Below, piece by piece: positions 41,501 through 51,927 of a stretch of 64,000 nt of DNA. The notes under the pieces are model-generated. The model saw only the letters and a list, made by a program, of their open reading frames with translations, searched no databases and was not told where the DNA came from. The DNA comes from Lutraria lutraria. Lineage: Eukaryota > Mollusca > Bivalvia > Venerida > Mactridae. Every line of letters starts with the position of its first letter. Within the stretch, counting starts at the first letter, position 1. The position numbers and the translations under genes are program-made. The DNA is taken from positions 12,563,479-12,627,478 of the forward strand of contig OZ026837.1 in assembly GCA_964023205.1 (NCBI GenBank), in the 5' to 3' direction.

Positions 41501-44500
41501 TTCTTTTATTATTATAGATATATCCTGATCCTGAATTACACGCAGAAGTTATGAACAGTCACATTAGATGCAAGTATTACAAGGAAGGATGTCGCTGGGT
41601 GGACAAACTTCAAAATTTACAGGTAAACATAGAATATTTTGTTCACTATTGCAGTTCTTTGACAATAGTTAGTCTATCTTAATCAAGTTTGAAGTTTGCT
41701 TGATTTTGGGAAAAAGTTTCTTGTAAGTTAATTCCTGCTGTGTTTGACAGCATGAATGTTTAAATTGTTTTGTTTGAACAGAGTTAATGCCCTTGACTTC
41801 TTTAAAATTAAATAACACATACCTTGAAAAGCCCAAACTTAGATTTTTGTATGTAAAATGAATTTTTTATGATGGGAGATAGAGAACTGTTTATAAATGA
41901 AGTCTGTATTGAATACAAGAGGAGATATCCTCCCTGATATAAGGTAGCATCCTTAAAGTGAATCTGGTACTTGCTTCAAGTGTCTCTTGTATGTTAACTA
42001 AAGATAAAATTTGGACCTTAATGAACTTTACTTACGAGTCTATAAAATGTCATGGATGTTTGCTGACAGTGGGTTTATTAATAAGGCAGCTCTTAACTGT
42101 ATCATATGGGTCGTCTTCACTTTTTATTACCCTGTGATAGTCATCTTAAACAAATACTTGAAATTCTCTTGAAAAAGCCTCAAGTACTGTGATGTCCAAA
42201 GACTGACCTGGTCAGATGGTCATTATCGGGACAGGGTCAATTATAACATGATGTCCACTAGGCCCAGTTGATCTCTCAGCAAATACCGGTGTGATTATCA
42301 TGATGGTGTGATTATCATGATGCACTATTATCACTGTGTCCACTACACTCTTACTTTGATTGTTTACTTTGACAACAGTTCTAACTTCATTTTCTTCATC
42401 TTCCTTACTTAAATTGTCACTTCATATCATTGAGGTTTGATTAATGTTTCTTGTAACTAGTTGTGATCTATGGTCGAGTGTGTACCATTGTCTTAAGGGT
42501 TGTCCAGTCAGTTTCTAATTGATATAACTCTGCACTTATCACTAATCCTGCTGACTTTGTGACAACAACCTTGTTTGGACTTGTTCTTCCTTCTAAACTT
42601 GCTTCAGGCTTTGTGTGTTGAATGTACAAGTAGATAAATTGGTTATATTCCTTTGTTTGGCACCATATTTGATTTTATATATTAATTTATATGATTGAAT
42701 ACAAGTTTTTCTTGCTTTCAAATATTACTAAACAGATCTGGCTGGTTCTGTGATGAATTCTTTGCTAATTACTTCCCACATAGTCACTACTGTAAGACGT
42801 TAGAATATTTTTTGTCTTTCATGGTTACATGATCATACTCCTTTTTTATGCCCCTGATTATTTTTGCAGAATTATTGCCATTTGTTCAATTTTACCTTAT
42901 ACTAGAAATGCTTCTGAGTGCAACTCCTACATTTTCTTTTGGCGAATTCCATCAAACTTATCAGCTAACAGGACTATTATAATTGCTATGGTCCAGTGTT
43001 ATTCATGTCTGTGATACACCTTTAGTTGTTATTGTTCTTGAATGCTTGCGTAAAGGAAAAATAGTTAGAAATTGGATGTACCATTCCTTGAGCATAATAA
43101 AAAGTCTAGGGTAGCGGGGAAATATAAGTGTAGGTCGGGTAACCAGAAATAAGCAATTTATTTCTTTAAATCTTATTGTTTTGAATCTATTTTCAGGTAC
43201 TTGCTGTCTATCTGTACATGTAATCATAGAGAAAATTCAAAATGAAATTTTAAATATTTCTGTATAATTTTTGTCAGTACAATTTCCTATATTTTAATCT
43301 TAGATCATAAAAAGACAAAATTGAATAAATATATCAAATCTAATAAACATACCTGTGTACAATCATTAAGACATATTTTTGGATAATTACTTTTATCTTC
43401 ATATTTATCAAATAGATGACCATGAAATGAATGATTTTTTTATCTGTTTAGTGTATCCTTACATTGTTAATTATATTTAAATACTAGTCTACATTTAAAC
43501 GCCCAGATAATACTGCATATCAAATTCAAAAATTTGTGAAGAATAGCGATTTATTCAGCTGTATTTCTTGTTGGGAATTTGAGATGACAATTTGTTTAGT
43601 AGGCTTCGGTCTGTCATTTTGTTAAATCTACCTGGAGTGCATGTCTTGACCTGATGTATTTATTCTATGGCAGATAATGTTTATTATTTTACAGCTATGC
43701 ACATGGTTAGAGTCTGTAACTTAACACTGTTTTGATACATTGGTGCGATAAAGTACACAACTATCTTTTTTAAAGTATTTTTAACATGGATGTTTGCTGT
43801 TCCAGAAATGAGTATTCAAAGTATTATTATGAATACTATATCTATATGCATTGTGTTTAATATTATGAATACTATATCTGTATGCATTGTGTTTAATATT
43901 ATGACTACAAACAGAAATAAATCAGATAAATCAGCTTATATTTTATCTCAAGACATAATTATAAATTAGTTTTATTTTTTCCCAAGCTTGTAGTTTTATG
44001 AATCACCTCAAGTTCATTTTTGCCGAATAAGCAATTTTTTTAAAACCAACTTGATTTATACATGACACATTAATTACATGGACTGTTGTTTATGGGTTTT
44101 AGCTCAAATAATATTTTTAAGATCATTACCCTGTTTTTTTTCATTAAAAAATTGATTTATTTCTGTCGTACATGCACAAACTTTTAAAAGGGAATCTCCA
44201 TTTTGAAGAGTACATTGTAACTGCTCTCTGAAATGAAGAAAAACAATATTGTCTGTTAAAATATTTTGGTTTATAACCAATAATTATTTATTTGCTTTAT
44301 GACTGTCACCTTTCATCCTGATGGTGTGCCATATTTGTAAAAATATGACAAATTGATTTTCTTTCATAAATAAAATGTCAATATTATGAATGAAAGGTTG
44401 AAATGTGAAGCTATCATTTTAAACATGAAGAGTCTTAATGTAAGATATATTTGTTCTGTATTCCCAATACCTTCCTTTCTAGACAGGATGAACGATCAAT

Positions 44501-47500
44501 TAAAAGGGCATTGTCCATCAATGGTCAAATAATTGGTTTCTATTCTTGGTACAAAATGGATAAATATTGACCGATCAGTGACTCATTGATAATCAGCCAT
44601 GTTGGTATTAAATCATGCCTCTACTTTAGATCTATGACAGAGATAAAAGTACTTTGACCATCTAATTAAACTATAAATCCTCAATACAGTTATATTATGT
44701 CATGATATTTTCAAATGATTTTCAATAGGGATATTTCCATTGTGAAGAGTTAGAAATAAAATAAATTACCTCAAAGAAAACAAATTAACCCAAATGTGAC
44801 ATTCAACCCAAAGTGAAATAAAAATACAAAATAGATTATTAGATTTCTAGTTTTAATGTCATATCATATGAAGATATTGTGTTTGATGATCAGATGTTTA
44901 TCTATGTTGAAAACAGATTATTTACCATATCCTGCTATCAATATCATTCTTTATGGGAGATTGAAATAAAAGTCGATGTATAAATGAAACCTCTAACATA
45001 TCTGTTTTATTACTCAAGGATAGACTGCAGGAGAGATAAATTCTTGAATTTCATGGAATTGTTGAAAATTTATGAGTATTTCATGGACTGAAAGCTAATC
45101 AAATGTGCCATCTCTTGTGTTGTATGGCTTCAATTCCAAACATGTTTCCTGTCATCATGTGGTTTCTTTTGCTCATATCTGCCAATGCCAACCAGGTTGA
45201 CTGTCACTCTTGCTACCTGACATGGAAATCAATAGATTCTATTGAACATTTTGTGGAAACATTAATTTGATGAGGTATCAAACTACTCAACATTATGGAC
45301 AGGAGTCATACCTTATATGACTTTAGTCATTAATATTCTATTAGAAACCATTTGTAATTCAATAAGAACTTGAATTCAATACTTTTTTGGTTCTGTTTTT
45401 TAACATTCAATTTGTAAGTCAAGACGACTATCATTTGTTGACTCATCTGAGCATAGTTCATTCTTGTACTTTTACTGATATAATATTATGATAATCTCTT
45501 CATCTTATTTACAAGTTGTCTGTTCTCAATTTTTCTTCTTCTGTCTATGACTGACACATAGCACTAACAAGGCACTCCTGCTTTGCTATTTAAATAATAC
45601 CCTTTTGAAAGGAATTCATGAAATCGTGAATTTTTCTTTAACTATTTTTGGATACTTCATGAACTATTCATGAATTGAATAACTATTTTACAGGGAAAGT
45701 TCAAGCAAATGATCCTAAGATTTGGTTGTCCCCATTCTTGAGATGTGATTTCTTCTTATTCTAATTTTCAAAACCCTAGCCTAAACTATAAGTGAGCTAT
45801 TGATAAAATTATTTAGCTCAAATAGAAATTTACTTGCCCTGGGTTTTGGGCTATTGAGTTATTGCAAAGAATGTTATCTGTATGTAACAAGTTGTAATTT
45901 TGTGACTTTTTCATTTCAGGCTCATATGGAAGTTTGTCGTTTTGATTCTATTCCATGTCCAAACCAGTGTACCGATGTTTTATCACGATTATCATTGGAC
46001 GACCATTTAGAGTTCAGTTGTCCTAAACGTATAGTGATCTGTGAGTTCTGTAACCAAGAATTTCCCGGCGATGCTTTTGATCTGGTAAATATCTCCGTTA
46101 AATTTTAGTTAATTTTATTTTTGTTTTATTAAAACATACAAATGGAAAGCCAATGCCAACGATTTGACCACTGTCTCTCCCTATTTGATGCATGAAGTAT
46201 TGAATATTGATACTCTTAAGTTTTCATCAGCTTTGATGAAAATGCCAGAATAAAAGTCATCATGCTGTTTTCTTACTGAAGTGTAAAATAAACTCAGCAA
46301 TGCGGATTCCCACCATGTGATTAGAAATAAAAACAGTTATTACAACCAATCCATGTTTCACGATTGTTATTGTTTAACATAGTAGGGAGTAGAAAATTAT
46401 TTATTGATTTCTGTTGTTGTATACCTTATGAATAATTCTATTTATAAAGATAAGGAACTATGCCTTTTAAGTGAGGTATTTGAATGTTTAATGTTTTAAG
46501 ATATCATGCCAAAAACATCAATTATGGGTCTACCTTTAAATTTTCATGTGACTTGTACAATACAGTACAATACAGCTAATTATGTAAGTGTGAAATGATG
46601 TATTTTGGGATGTGACATTTATAGCCTTACATTCTTACTCTAAGTAGATATGCTATAATGTCAGCGACAACACAGTTAACATCTTTACTTTATGATAGTT
46701 GGTATTTATTACTCCTCTGAAGTTATTTGTCTTCTTCGTTGTTTTATCAAATCTATCTGATATTAGAAAGGTGAATTTGTCACATTTTGACATCAATTAC
46801 TGCTTGTTTTAACTTTGTCCCTCATGTATAAATTATAGAGCTCACAGGGTCCTTGTAAGAAATAATGTATATTTTCTAAGAACAGTCAAACCTGTGAACA
46901 AAGGCCACCCTTGGGAAAAGACAAATTGTGACATTTATTGACAGTTGACCATTGTTTTTAGGCAAGTTTGTTCTAAATAATCAATGAATGGTTTTTATTC
47001 TCAAGGTGGCCTTTACAATGTATTTAGAGGTGACTACAAACACAGGATTGACTGTATATAATGAACAATTTACAGCAAATTATAAGCTAAATATGGGAGG
47101 GATTCCTGATTTGAAGGAGGGCCTTCTCATTTTAAATCCCGGAGTACTGTCAGGATTCCTGTCAAAAAATGTTCGTGTCAAACCCTGTAATGGTATTAGA
47201 TGCATTTTTTGCTCAACTTTTTGTAATACTTAACATTACCATAATGTTAGGAAAATGTTTTATTTTACAACTGGTTAACTTTTTGTTTTACAGCATGTTG
47301 GAAATTGTCAGTATGAGGTTGTATGGTGTGAAAATAAATGTTCGGCCAAACTTGAACGAAGATTTCTCAACAATCACATGAGAAATGAATGCCACAAACG
47401 TACCGTCAAGTGTCCTTACTGTTCTAAAGAATTTGTCTATGAAACATTACAGGTACTATTTTCTGAACTGTTGCATATGAAAAAAATTGATTTCAAATAA

Positions 47501-50477
47501 TAATTGATGTAGCGAAATACAAACAAAAGCATTTTTTTAGCTCACCTGAGCAAGTACTGCTCTAAGGTGAGCTATTAGGACTAGTCAATGTGCGGCATCC
47601 ATCACCCACACTGGGGGGGGGGGGGATGTTAACACTCTAGAGGTCACAGTTTTGATTGGATCTTCATTTAACTTTTCCAAGTTCGAACATGGGTCATTTG
47701 GGGTCAAAAAGTAGGTTAATAGGTCTAATAAAATGAAAACCTTGTTAAATAACTATTCAGTCATACTTCTTAACATTTCTTGAATTTTACCAGCCAAGTT
47801 CATGAATTGAAAAAGTTTTCAATTTCTGTTTAATTACAGTAATGTTCCAGCTTTGTTGATCATTACATTAAACAAATATGTGTTACATTGAGACTTGCAT
47901 CCAGTAAACAGCTGTGTCACTTATACCTTACATGTCTGTCATAAAAAACGTCTCTTTCATTGTACTACGACTGGTTGTAGTAGTTTTTTCTTGTCTTGTA
48001 TTCTATTTCAAAACATTTCATATCTCACACATTTATCTATTTTACAATCAGTAATTTATTCTGTGTTTAGGTGGATGCTTTATTTATAGTTTTGTAAAAT
48101 ATCTGTCATTGTTCTGGGACAATTATGGCATGTAATTAATATCTAATTAAAATTAAATATTTTTTTGTATGAAAACACCTGCTTCTGCTATTACATTGTA
48201 TGTTTGAATGATAAACTCCTCTAAACGTAGAATTAAGCTTATTATATCTAACAAAATGTGCCTCATTTGATTGTGGTATGATTATTTTGAAAATGCAAGT
48301 CTTTATTGTGAAAAGTGTAAAGAAAATTTTACCATTTACCATTTGCATAATTCTTACCTTTAAGCTTCTAATTGATATATTATTTTAATTAATTTGATAT
48401 CATGATCTCTTGATGACAAAACAATATTTTGCGTGGCATTGCTCCTTGTGATCCATTTTTTGTCTGAAATTTGAGACTTCATCAATTTATCACATATTAT
48501 GAGTTTCAACTATTCATTCACACAATATTGACATTTCCTGACTTTCCTAATATATTATTTCCATTCTATACATTAAATGTTTCAAATGTTTGCCTAAGTC
48601 ACACAAAGTAGGTAAAAGAACACAAAAGAGTGAACAAACACCCACAAGGTTGTTACTGTAATTTGTCTTTTTTTATTCAATTCTAATATATATTCATTAC
48701 TTGATATATAAGAATAGTTATTTAAATGTTTCATTTGCATTTTATTTACATACATAAGATCTCTTTGATTGACTAAGTATAGCTTATACTTGTTTAATTC
48801 ATGCGGGCTTTTAATCTACAATTGATGTTCTTTGTATGTCATTTTAGAATTATAAGGTTTTTGTGACATGATTCAGACAATAAAGAACCAAAGGAATCAA
48901 ATACTAAATAGAATTCTGAACAGGTGTTTAACTTGTATAGTAAAATGACATACCATCATGATTTTACCTGATTGTTGGCTACTGGTAGTATATACCATGA
49001 TGGTACAATATCATATGTTGGTAGATATCTTGTTGATTTAGTTCCAGTAATTGCATCTTAGAGATAAACCGTGGGTTACAAAAATTGTAATACCAGGTAC
49101 GTACTATATCATACCCCATATTTACACAGCTACATATATGTGCAGATAATGGTGTCTTGATTTCAAAGGTCAAACATGATATGTAGTCCAGTAATAATTC
49201 ATTAATCTGCTAGTTTAGCCTAGTTATATCATTCTGTTATTGTAGTGAATTATTATATATTTTCAGACACATCAGTACCAGTGTCCAAGGTATCCAGTTC
49301 CGTGTCCTAACCGATGTGATCCTACAAAGATACCTAGGGAAGAAGTAGATATACACGTACAGGAGCTTTGTCCCTCTTCTACAGTATCCTGTCAGTTCAA
49401 ACATGCCGGATGTACACATAAGGTATATGAATAACATGAACATCTGTGTTCTCTATGCTGTCAAACAGGAGTTAGCGACCATCTGTGAATTAAGACCACT
49501 ATGTGTATGATAGCCAGCCCTTATCACATTTATTGATATGAAGGACCACTTAAACTCCTGAATGAAAGTTAACTTTGTATAATGATCACAGTTCTCTCCC
49601 TTTGCCGATCATTGTTCCAGATTTGACTGACATATATCACAAGTCTGATTTATGAATTAAGAAATCTATGTTCCTAATATAGCAAAATTTCAAATTGTTA
49701 AGAACTGATATTTCCTGATTTAAATTCTAAATTGGATATTCAATTCTTCCTGTTGTAACTGTACTGTGTATTGGAGATAAGGAAATTTAGTTTTATGGTT
49801 ACATTTTAGTCTCCTTTGTTTTAATCGGGAATGTATTTTTGATATCGTTAGTTTCTACTTTTCAGTGCCCACGATACAGCATGGATCGCCATAATGACGA
49901 CAACACCAACACACACCTACAATTAATGTGCGACCTTGTACAGAAACAACAACAACAGATAACACAATTATGTAACGCTTTATATTCGGTTACCCAGGTA
50001 ACGGATGGAACCTTCATATGGAAAATCACTGACTACAAACAAAAATTCATTGAATCTATTTATAAAAACACTGAAATTGTCAGTGAACCATTCTACACTA
50101 CAAGATTCGGTTACAAAATGGCCGCCTCTGTGTTTTTGAATGGAAACGGATCTGGTGAGGGGAAGTACCTTTCTGTGTACATAAAAATTCTTCAAGGAGA
50201 ATATGACAATATTCTGGACTGGCCTTTTATGTTGCCAATATCATTCACATTGTATGATCAGAATTCTGACCCTGAGAAACGTGCCAATATTACTGAAAGT
50301 TTCGCTCCTGATCCGACATGGAAGCACTTCCAGAAACCAGTAAAGGATGTGGATCAGCTCGGGTTCGGTTATCCGAAATTTGTATCACATGAGGTGATGA
50401 AAACCAGAGATTTCATTCGTGGAGATTCCATTATCATTCGTGTCAAGACAGACAACTCTCAACATATCATTGCATAA
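26467..50477 (+). CDS. TRAF4: TRAF4-type TNF receptor-associated factor, 3' six exons (gene span; partial at 5' end)
   Basis: The coding sequence joins 26467-26518, 41518-41622, 45920-46084, 47294-47452, 49267-49422 and 49866-50477. All introns are GT-AG and all joins stay in frame, giving 415 residues and a TAA. Residues 1-17 are the end of the RING region (GGVFKCPED then PLDYAK). Residues ~33-215 hold TRAF-type Cys/His zinc fingers, and about 216-270 is a Gln-rich, likely coiled-coil linker. The rest is a MATH domain with FLNGNGSGEG and GFGYPKF, motifs I recall from vertebrate TRAF4. Family knowledge: TRAF4 is a cytoplasmic adaptor at receptors and cell junctions in immune and polarity signalling. 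Human TRAF4 has 470 residues, so about 50 N-terminal residues (most of the RING) are missing here. Identity as TRAF4 rather than another TRAF rests on the FKCPED/PLDYAK/IYPDPEL run and the exon order. Confidence 0.93.
26680..26880 (+). mobile_element. SINE remnant, same family as 645-850
   Basis: It shares TGGTGGTTCTACCCTGGTG and CTGTTAATGCTGGAAAGG with the copy near the window start. The tRNA-like head is not recognisable, so it is probably 5'-truncated or decayed. Confidence 0.5.
29091..29198 (+). CDS. Candidate alternative first exon (36 codons) giving a RING-less TRAF4
   Basis: An ATG opens 36 codons, MLKIISNKKKKSGLVKPSQG and then a Ser/Asp/Gln-containing tail ending VHMR. It is followed by GTAACC as donor. 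The base composition is clearly less AT-rich than the surrounding intron and the residue mix looks like real protein. It ends in phase 0, which fits the next downstream TRAF4 exon (41518, phase 0), so the product would begin with a basic leader and run into IYPDPEL without any RING. A TATA-like ATAAATATAA lies about 40 bases upstream of the ATG. It could instead be the start of an unrelated small gene or an exonised repeat. Confidence 0.4.
30194..30301. mobile_element. Family B inverted-repeat MITE, copy 1
   Basis: The left end GTACAACCTCTTCAGAGCAG is mirrored by the right end TTTGGAGAGGTTGCACTGTA. The interior has repeated CAACAACAAC. It is 108 bases with no coding capacity. Confidence 0.65.
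33246..33315 (+). repeat. Short dispersed repeat, family D copy 1
   Basis: TTGAGCCTAATCAAACGTC, TAGGGT, then GGTCGGTTAACCAGA match the copy at 43089-43151 in the same order. Confidence 0.5.
33568..33625 (+). repeat. Family A left end, truncated
   Basis: TACAGTCAAACCTGTGAACA followed by AAGGCCACCCTTGG is nearly identical to the left end of the copy at 46881. No matching right end follows. Confidence 0.6.
34299..34582. repeat. ATC-type microsatellite with a higher-order repeat
   Basis: The stretch is built of ATC, ATT and AGC triplets. A larger unit of roughly 75-80 bases recurs, each starting CTAGCATCAA(T/C)TCA and containing ACCT(C/T)TGTCATC-like and ATTATCATCA blocks. Confidence 0.8.
36142..36201 (+). 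CDS. Candidate alternative first exon of TRAF4 (20 codons)
   Basis: ATG opens MSSSSVDSFVCVPRNHACFM and runs straight into a consensus donor GTAAGTTA at 36202 in phase 0. This fits the TRAF4 exon at 41518. The product would be RING-less. The evidence is only the open frame, donor and phase, so chance is a real possibility. Confidence 0.25.
36625..36793. mobile_element. Family B inverted-repeat MITE, copy 2
   Basis: TACAGTACAACCTCTCCAGA at the left is mirrored by TTTGGAGAGGTTGCGCTGTG at the right. The interior has GAGCAACAA units on both arms. It is 169 bases long. A TA target duplication is possible but not clean. Confidence 0.7.
37547..37611. repeat. 17-base tandem repeat, almost four copies
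   Basis: The unit GATGCATGCTTATATCA is repeated three times exactly, followed by a partial fourth copy. It contains the palindrome ATGCAT. Confidence 0.9.
39036..39204 (-). repeat. Family C dispersed repeat, copy 4
   Basis: GTCACTCACTCGGGGCGCAT, CCATGTTGCAGT, TGTGTAAGTTCAGT and CAGTACTTTGATTTC occur in the same order as in copy 1 at 5341-5502. Confidence 0.6.
40945..41155 (+). repeat. Dispersed repeat related to family A, copy 1
   Basis: It shares GACCGCCTGTGAATAAAGGC-type sequence, CACTATGT, CTTATCACAT, CTGAATAAAGGTCAACT and TTCTCTCCCTTTG with 49462-49625, in the same order. Confidence 0.55.
41518..41622 (+). CDS. TRAF4: TRAF4 exon: first TRAF-type zinc finger begins
   Basis: There are 35 codons in phase 0 on both sides, between ATTATAG and GTAAAC. 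It reads IYPDPELHAEV, then IRCKYYKEGCRW with the first Cys pair of the TRAF-type finger, ending KLQNLQ. Confidence 0.95.
43089..43151 (+). repeat. Short dispersed repeat, family D copy 2
   Basis: TTGAGCATAATAAAAAGTC, TAGGGT and GTAGGTCGGGTAACCAGAAA parallel the copy at 33246-33315. Confidence 0.5.
43831..43902. repeat. 36-base tandem duplication
   Basis: Two adjacent copies of a unit beginning GAATACTATATCT differ at one position (ATATGC versus GTATGC). Confidence 0.9.
45920..46084 (+). CDS. TRAF4: TRAF4 exon: TRAF-type zinc fingers
   Basis: There are 55 codons in phase 0, between TTTCAG and GTAAAT. The residues include HMEVCRF, IPCPNQC, FSCPKR and ICEFCNQEF, which carry zinc ligands of two adjacent TRAF-type fingers. 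Confidence 0.95.
46085..47293 (+). other. TRAF4: TRAF4 intron, 1.2 kb, with a family A insertion
   Basis: Bounded by GTAAAT and TTTTACAG. Apart from the family A element at 46881-47058, nothing notable was seen. Confidence 0.85.
46881..47058. mobile_element. Family A inverted-repeat MITE, full-length copy
   Basis: ACAGTCAAACCTGTGAACAA at the left is mirrored by CACAGGATTGACTGTATA at the right. AAAGGCCACC and GGTGGCCTTT form a second inverted pair inside. It is about 178 bases with no coding capacity, and sits inside a TRAF4 intron. Confidence 0.75.
47294..47452 (+). CDS. TRAF4: TRAF4 exon: TRAF-type zinc fingers
   Basis: There are 53 codons in phase 0, between TTTTACAG and GTACTA. The residues HVGNCQYEVVWCENKC, NECHKR and VKCPYCSKEF supply further Cys/His ligands. 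Confidence 0.95.
47453..49266 (+). other. TRAF4: TRAF4 intron, 1.8 kb
   Basis: Bounded by GTACTA and TTTTCAG. It contains a mollusc-type repeat near its start and AT-rich sequence without visible features after that. Confidence 0.85.
47537..47745 (+). repeat. Dispersed repeat beginning TTAGCTCACCTGAGC
   Basis: TTAGCTCACCTGAGC is followed by AAGGTGAGCTATTAGGA, making an initial hairpin, then a run of about 13 G and AACATGGGTCATTTGGGGTC. I recall this layout as a very common mollusc repeat; a database check is needed. Confidence 0.6.
49267..49422 (+). CDS. TRAF4: TRAF4 exon: last TRAF-type zinc fingers
   Basis: There are 52 codons in phase 0, between TTTTCAG and GTATAT. The residues QYQCPRYPVPCPNRC, ELCPSSTVSC and HAGCTHK end the finger array. 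Confidence 0.95.
49462..49625 (+). repeat. Dispersed repeat related to family A, copy 2
   Basis: It matches 40945-41155 in order: GCGACCATCTGTGAATTAAG, CCACTATGTG, CCTTATCACAT, CCTGAATGAAAGTTAACT and TTCTCTCCCTTTG. It almost fills the last TRAF4 intron (49423-49865). Confidence 0.55.
49866..50477 (+). CDS. TRAF4: TRAF4 last coding exon: linker and MATH/TRAF domain
   Basis: The acceptor TTTTCAG precedes 203 codons and TAA. The exon opens with CPRYSMDRHN, the end of the zinc region, then a Gln-rich stretch (VQKQQQQITQL) that probably forms the trimerising coiled coil. The MATH fold follows from DGTFIWKITDY to the end. FLNGNGSGEG, WPFMLPISFTLYD, ADPTWKHFQKP-like sequence and GFGYPKFVSH are TRAF4-type. 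An upstream in-frame ATG in the intron is an artefact of reading past the acceptor. Confidence 0.96.
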   Translation, partial: CPRYSMDRHNDDNTNTHLQLMCDLVQKQQQQITQLCNALYSVTQVTDGTFIWKITDYKQKFIESIYKNTEIVSEPFYTTRFGYKMAASVFLNGNGSGEGKYLSVYIKILQGEYDNILDWPFMLPISFTLYDQNSDPEKRANITESFAPDPTWKHFQKPVKDVDQLGFGYPKFVSHEVMKTRDFIRGDSIIIRVKTDNSQHIIA

Positions 50478-50771
50478 AGACATACATTATTACCTCCCTT
50501 GACAAGGGTTGCATATGCTAAGAAAAACTTTCATTATTACAGAATTCATACACTGTACGAGGGATGGGATGCTATTCTAGAATTATTTTGTATTTTCAAG
50601 TTGGATGTATTTACGCTTCATTTTATTTTTTAAAGACATCCGATTTGTACATAATTGTAATTATGTCAAAAAGAGTTGCATTGATTTTTATAATGTATTA
50701 CATTGTATCTGTTGATGATATCATATTTATATTATCATGTATGTAGATTTGTTTTCATATTTGGGCATGAT

Positions 50772-50777
50772 ATTAAA
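50772..50777 (+). terminator. TRAF4: Candidate TRAF4 poly(A) signal (ATTAAA)
   Basis: It lies about 295 bases after the stop codon. AATAAA also occurs at 51922-51927 and 52042-52047, which would give 3' UTRs of about 1.45 and 1.57 kb. The sequence cannot decide between them. Confidence 0.3.
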
Positions 50778-51921
50778 TTTTTCAGACATATAGGCCAGTT
50801 TTAAACAAAGGGAGTTAATTTATTGATTATGAAAAACATTAAGATTTACTGAATATGCCAGTATTCATGATTTCTTCAATATTCTGACTCTGACTGCCAA
50901 AGAATGCATTATCAGTTTAACCAAAAAATATGATATTATGTTATGAAAAAGTTGGGCAAACCTATCTTTACTCAGAATTGGTTAAAACTAAATCAGTTCA
51001 GCAGCAAGACACTGATAGGTGAGCATAAAAATGTGAGTCTCAATGTACTTGAGTTACTATATTTTGAGTTACCTACATGTACATGTAGGTTCATGAATTG
51101 CCTATATTTATTGAGAATGAATGGAGAGTTATTGGAAGGCATTCCTGTGCTAGGTGATGTATGTTACCATACAATTATTGGAACATTGTGCAATATTTAT
51201 ATTACCAAATAGTCCCCGATAATCGTCCCTCCCTTATTTGATTTTTAATGAGTCAATTACCTGCAAACCAATAGTTTAATAAGGATAGCTTTATTCTTAA
51301 TATTACATCCAATGCGTCCCACAAATCAGACAATTACTCAACAAATTGAAAAATTAAAAATGACCAAGGGGTGTGTTTATTGGGGAATTTTTGGTGAATC
51401 TATTATTCTTTGTATTAATATTATGTAATCTACTTGGAAATCCGTGATCTTTTGTTTGATGCTTTGAAGCATTTATACATGTGTATATAATTACTTGTAG
51501 ATTATGTATTTTTACTACTATGTAAATATTCTTCTTCCCTTTATTATTTAAATGGATACAATTTGGTTTTTGTGTTGTTTTGGATAAAGTGCTGTTACTC
51601 GAGATGAAACTAATGGATTTGATTGGTAAACTTGGAATATGACAACACTGTAAGAATCCAGTTTCATGAACATGGATTTCAAATGGAAATGTTCTGCTAT
51701 TTGATAAGCCAGAAAAATGCATTGTTTACAGTTGCCAGACTGATCCTATTTGGACTCAGCAAAAGAATTGTGGGAATAATCGTATCGGCTTAGTTAGAAA
51801 TATGAAACAAAGTTTTCTAATCTGCCAACCCTATTTTTTAAGAAGAAATCTTAAAACACAACTTTCTTGCTTTTAGTAATGATGTTTTAGTAATATCAGT
51901 GAAGGGATACTTAAAAGAATG

Positions 51922-51927
51922 AATAAA
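51922..51927 (+). terminator. TRAF4: Candidate TRAF4 poly(A) signal (AATAAA)
   Basis: This is the first canonical hexamer noted downstream of the TRAF4 stop. A second one follows at 52042. Its use is not shown. Confidence 0.3.

Larger units (their letters stand above)
26519..41517 (+). other. TRAF4: TRAF4 intron, 15 kb
   Basis: The intron is bounded by GTAAGT and ATTATAG. It holds SINE remnants, family A and B inverted-repeat elements, an ATC-type satellite (34299-34582) and a 17-base tandem repeat (37547-37611). It also holds two candidate alternative first exons (29091, 36142). Nothing else coding was found. Confidence 0.8.
41623..45919 (+). other. TRAF4: TRAF4 intron, 4.3 kb
   Basis: Bounded by GTAAAC and TTTCAG. 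It contains the family D copy, a 36-base tandem duplication, a 17-base duplication at 42289-42322 and a TTCATGAA palindrome pair near 45609-45683. No gene is seen. Confidence 0.85.
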
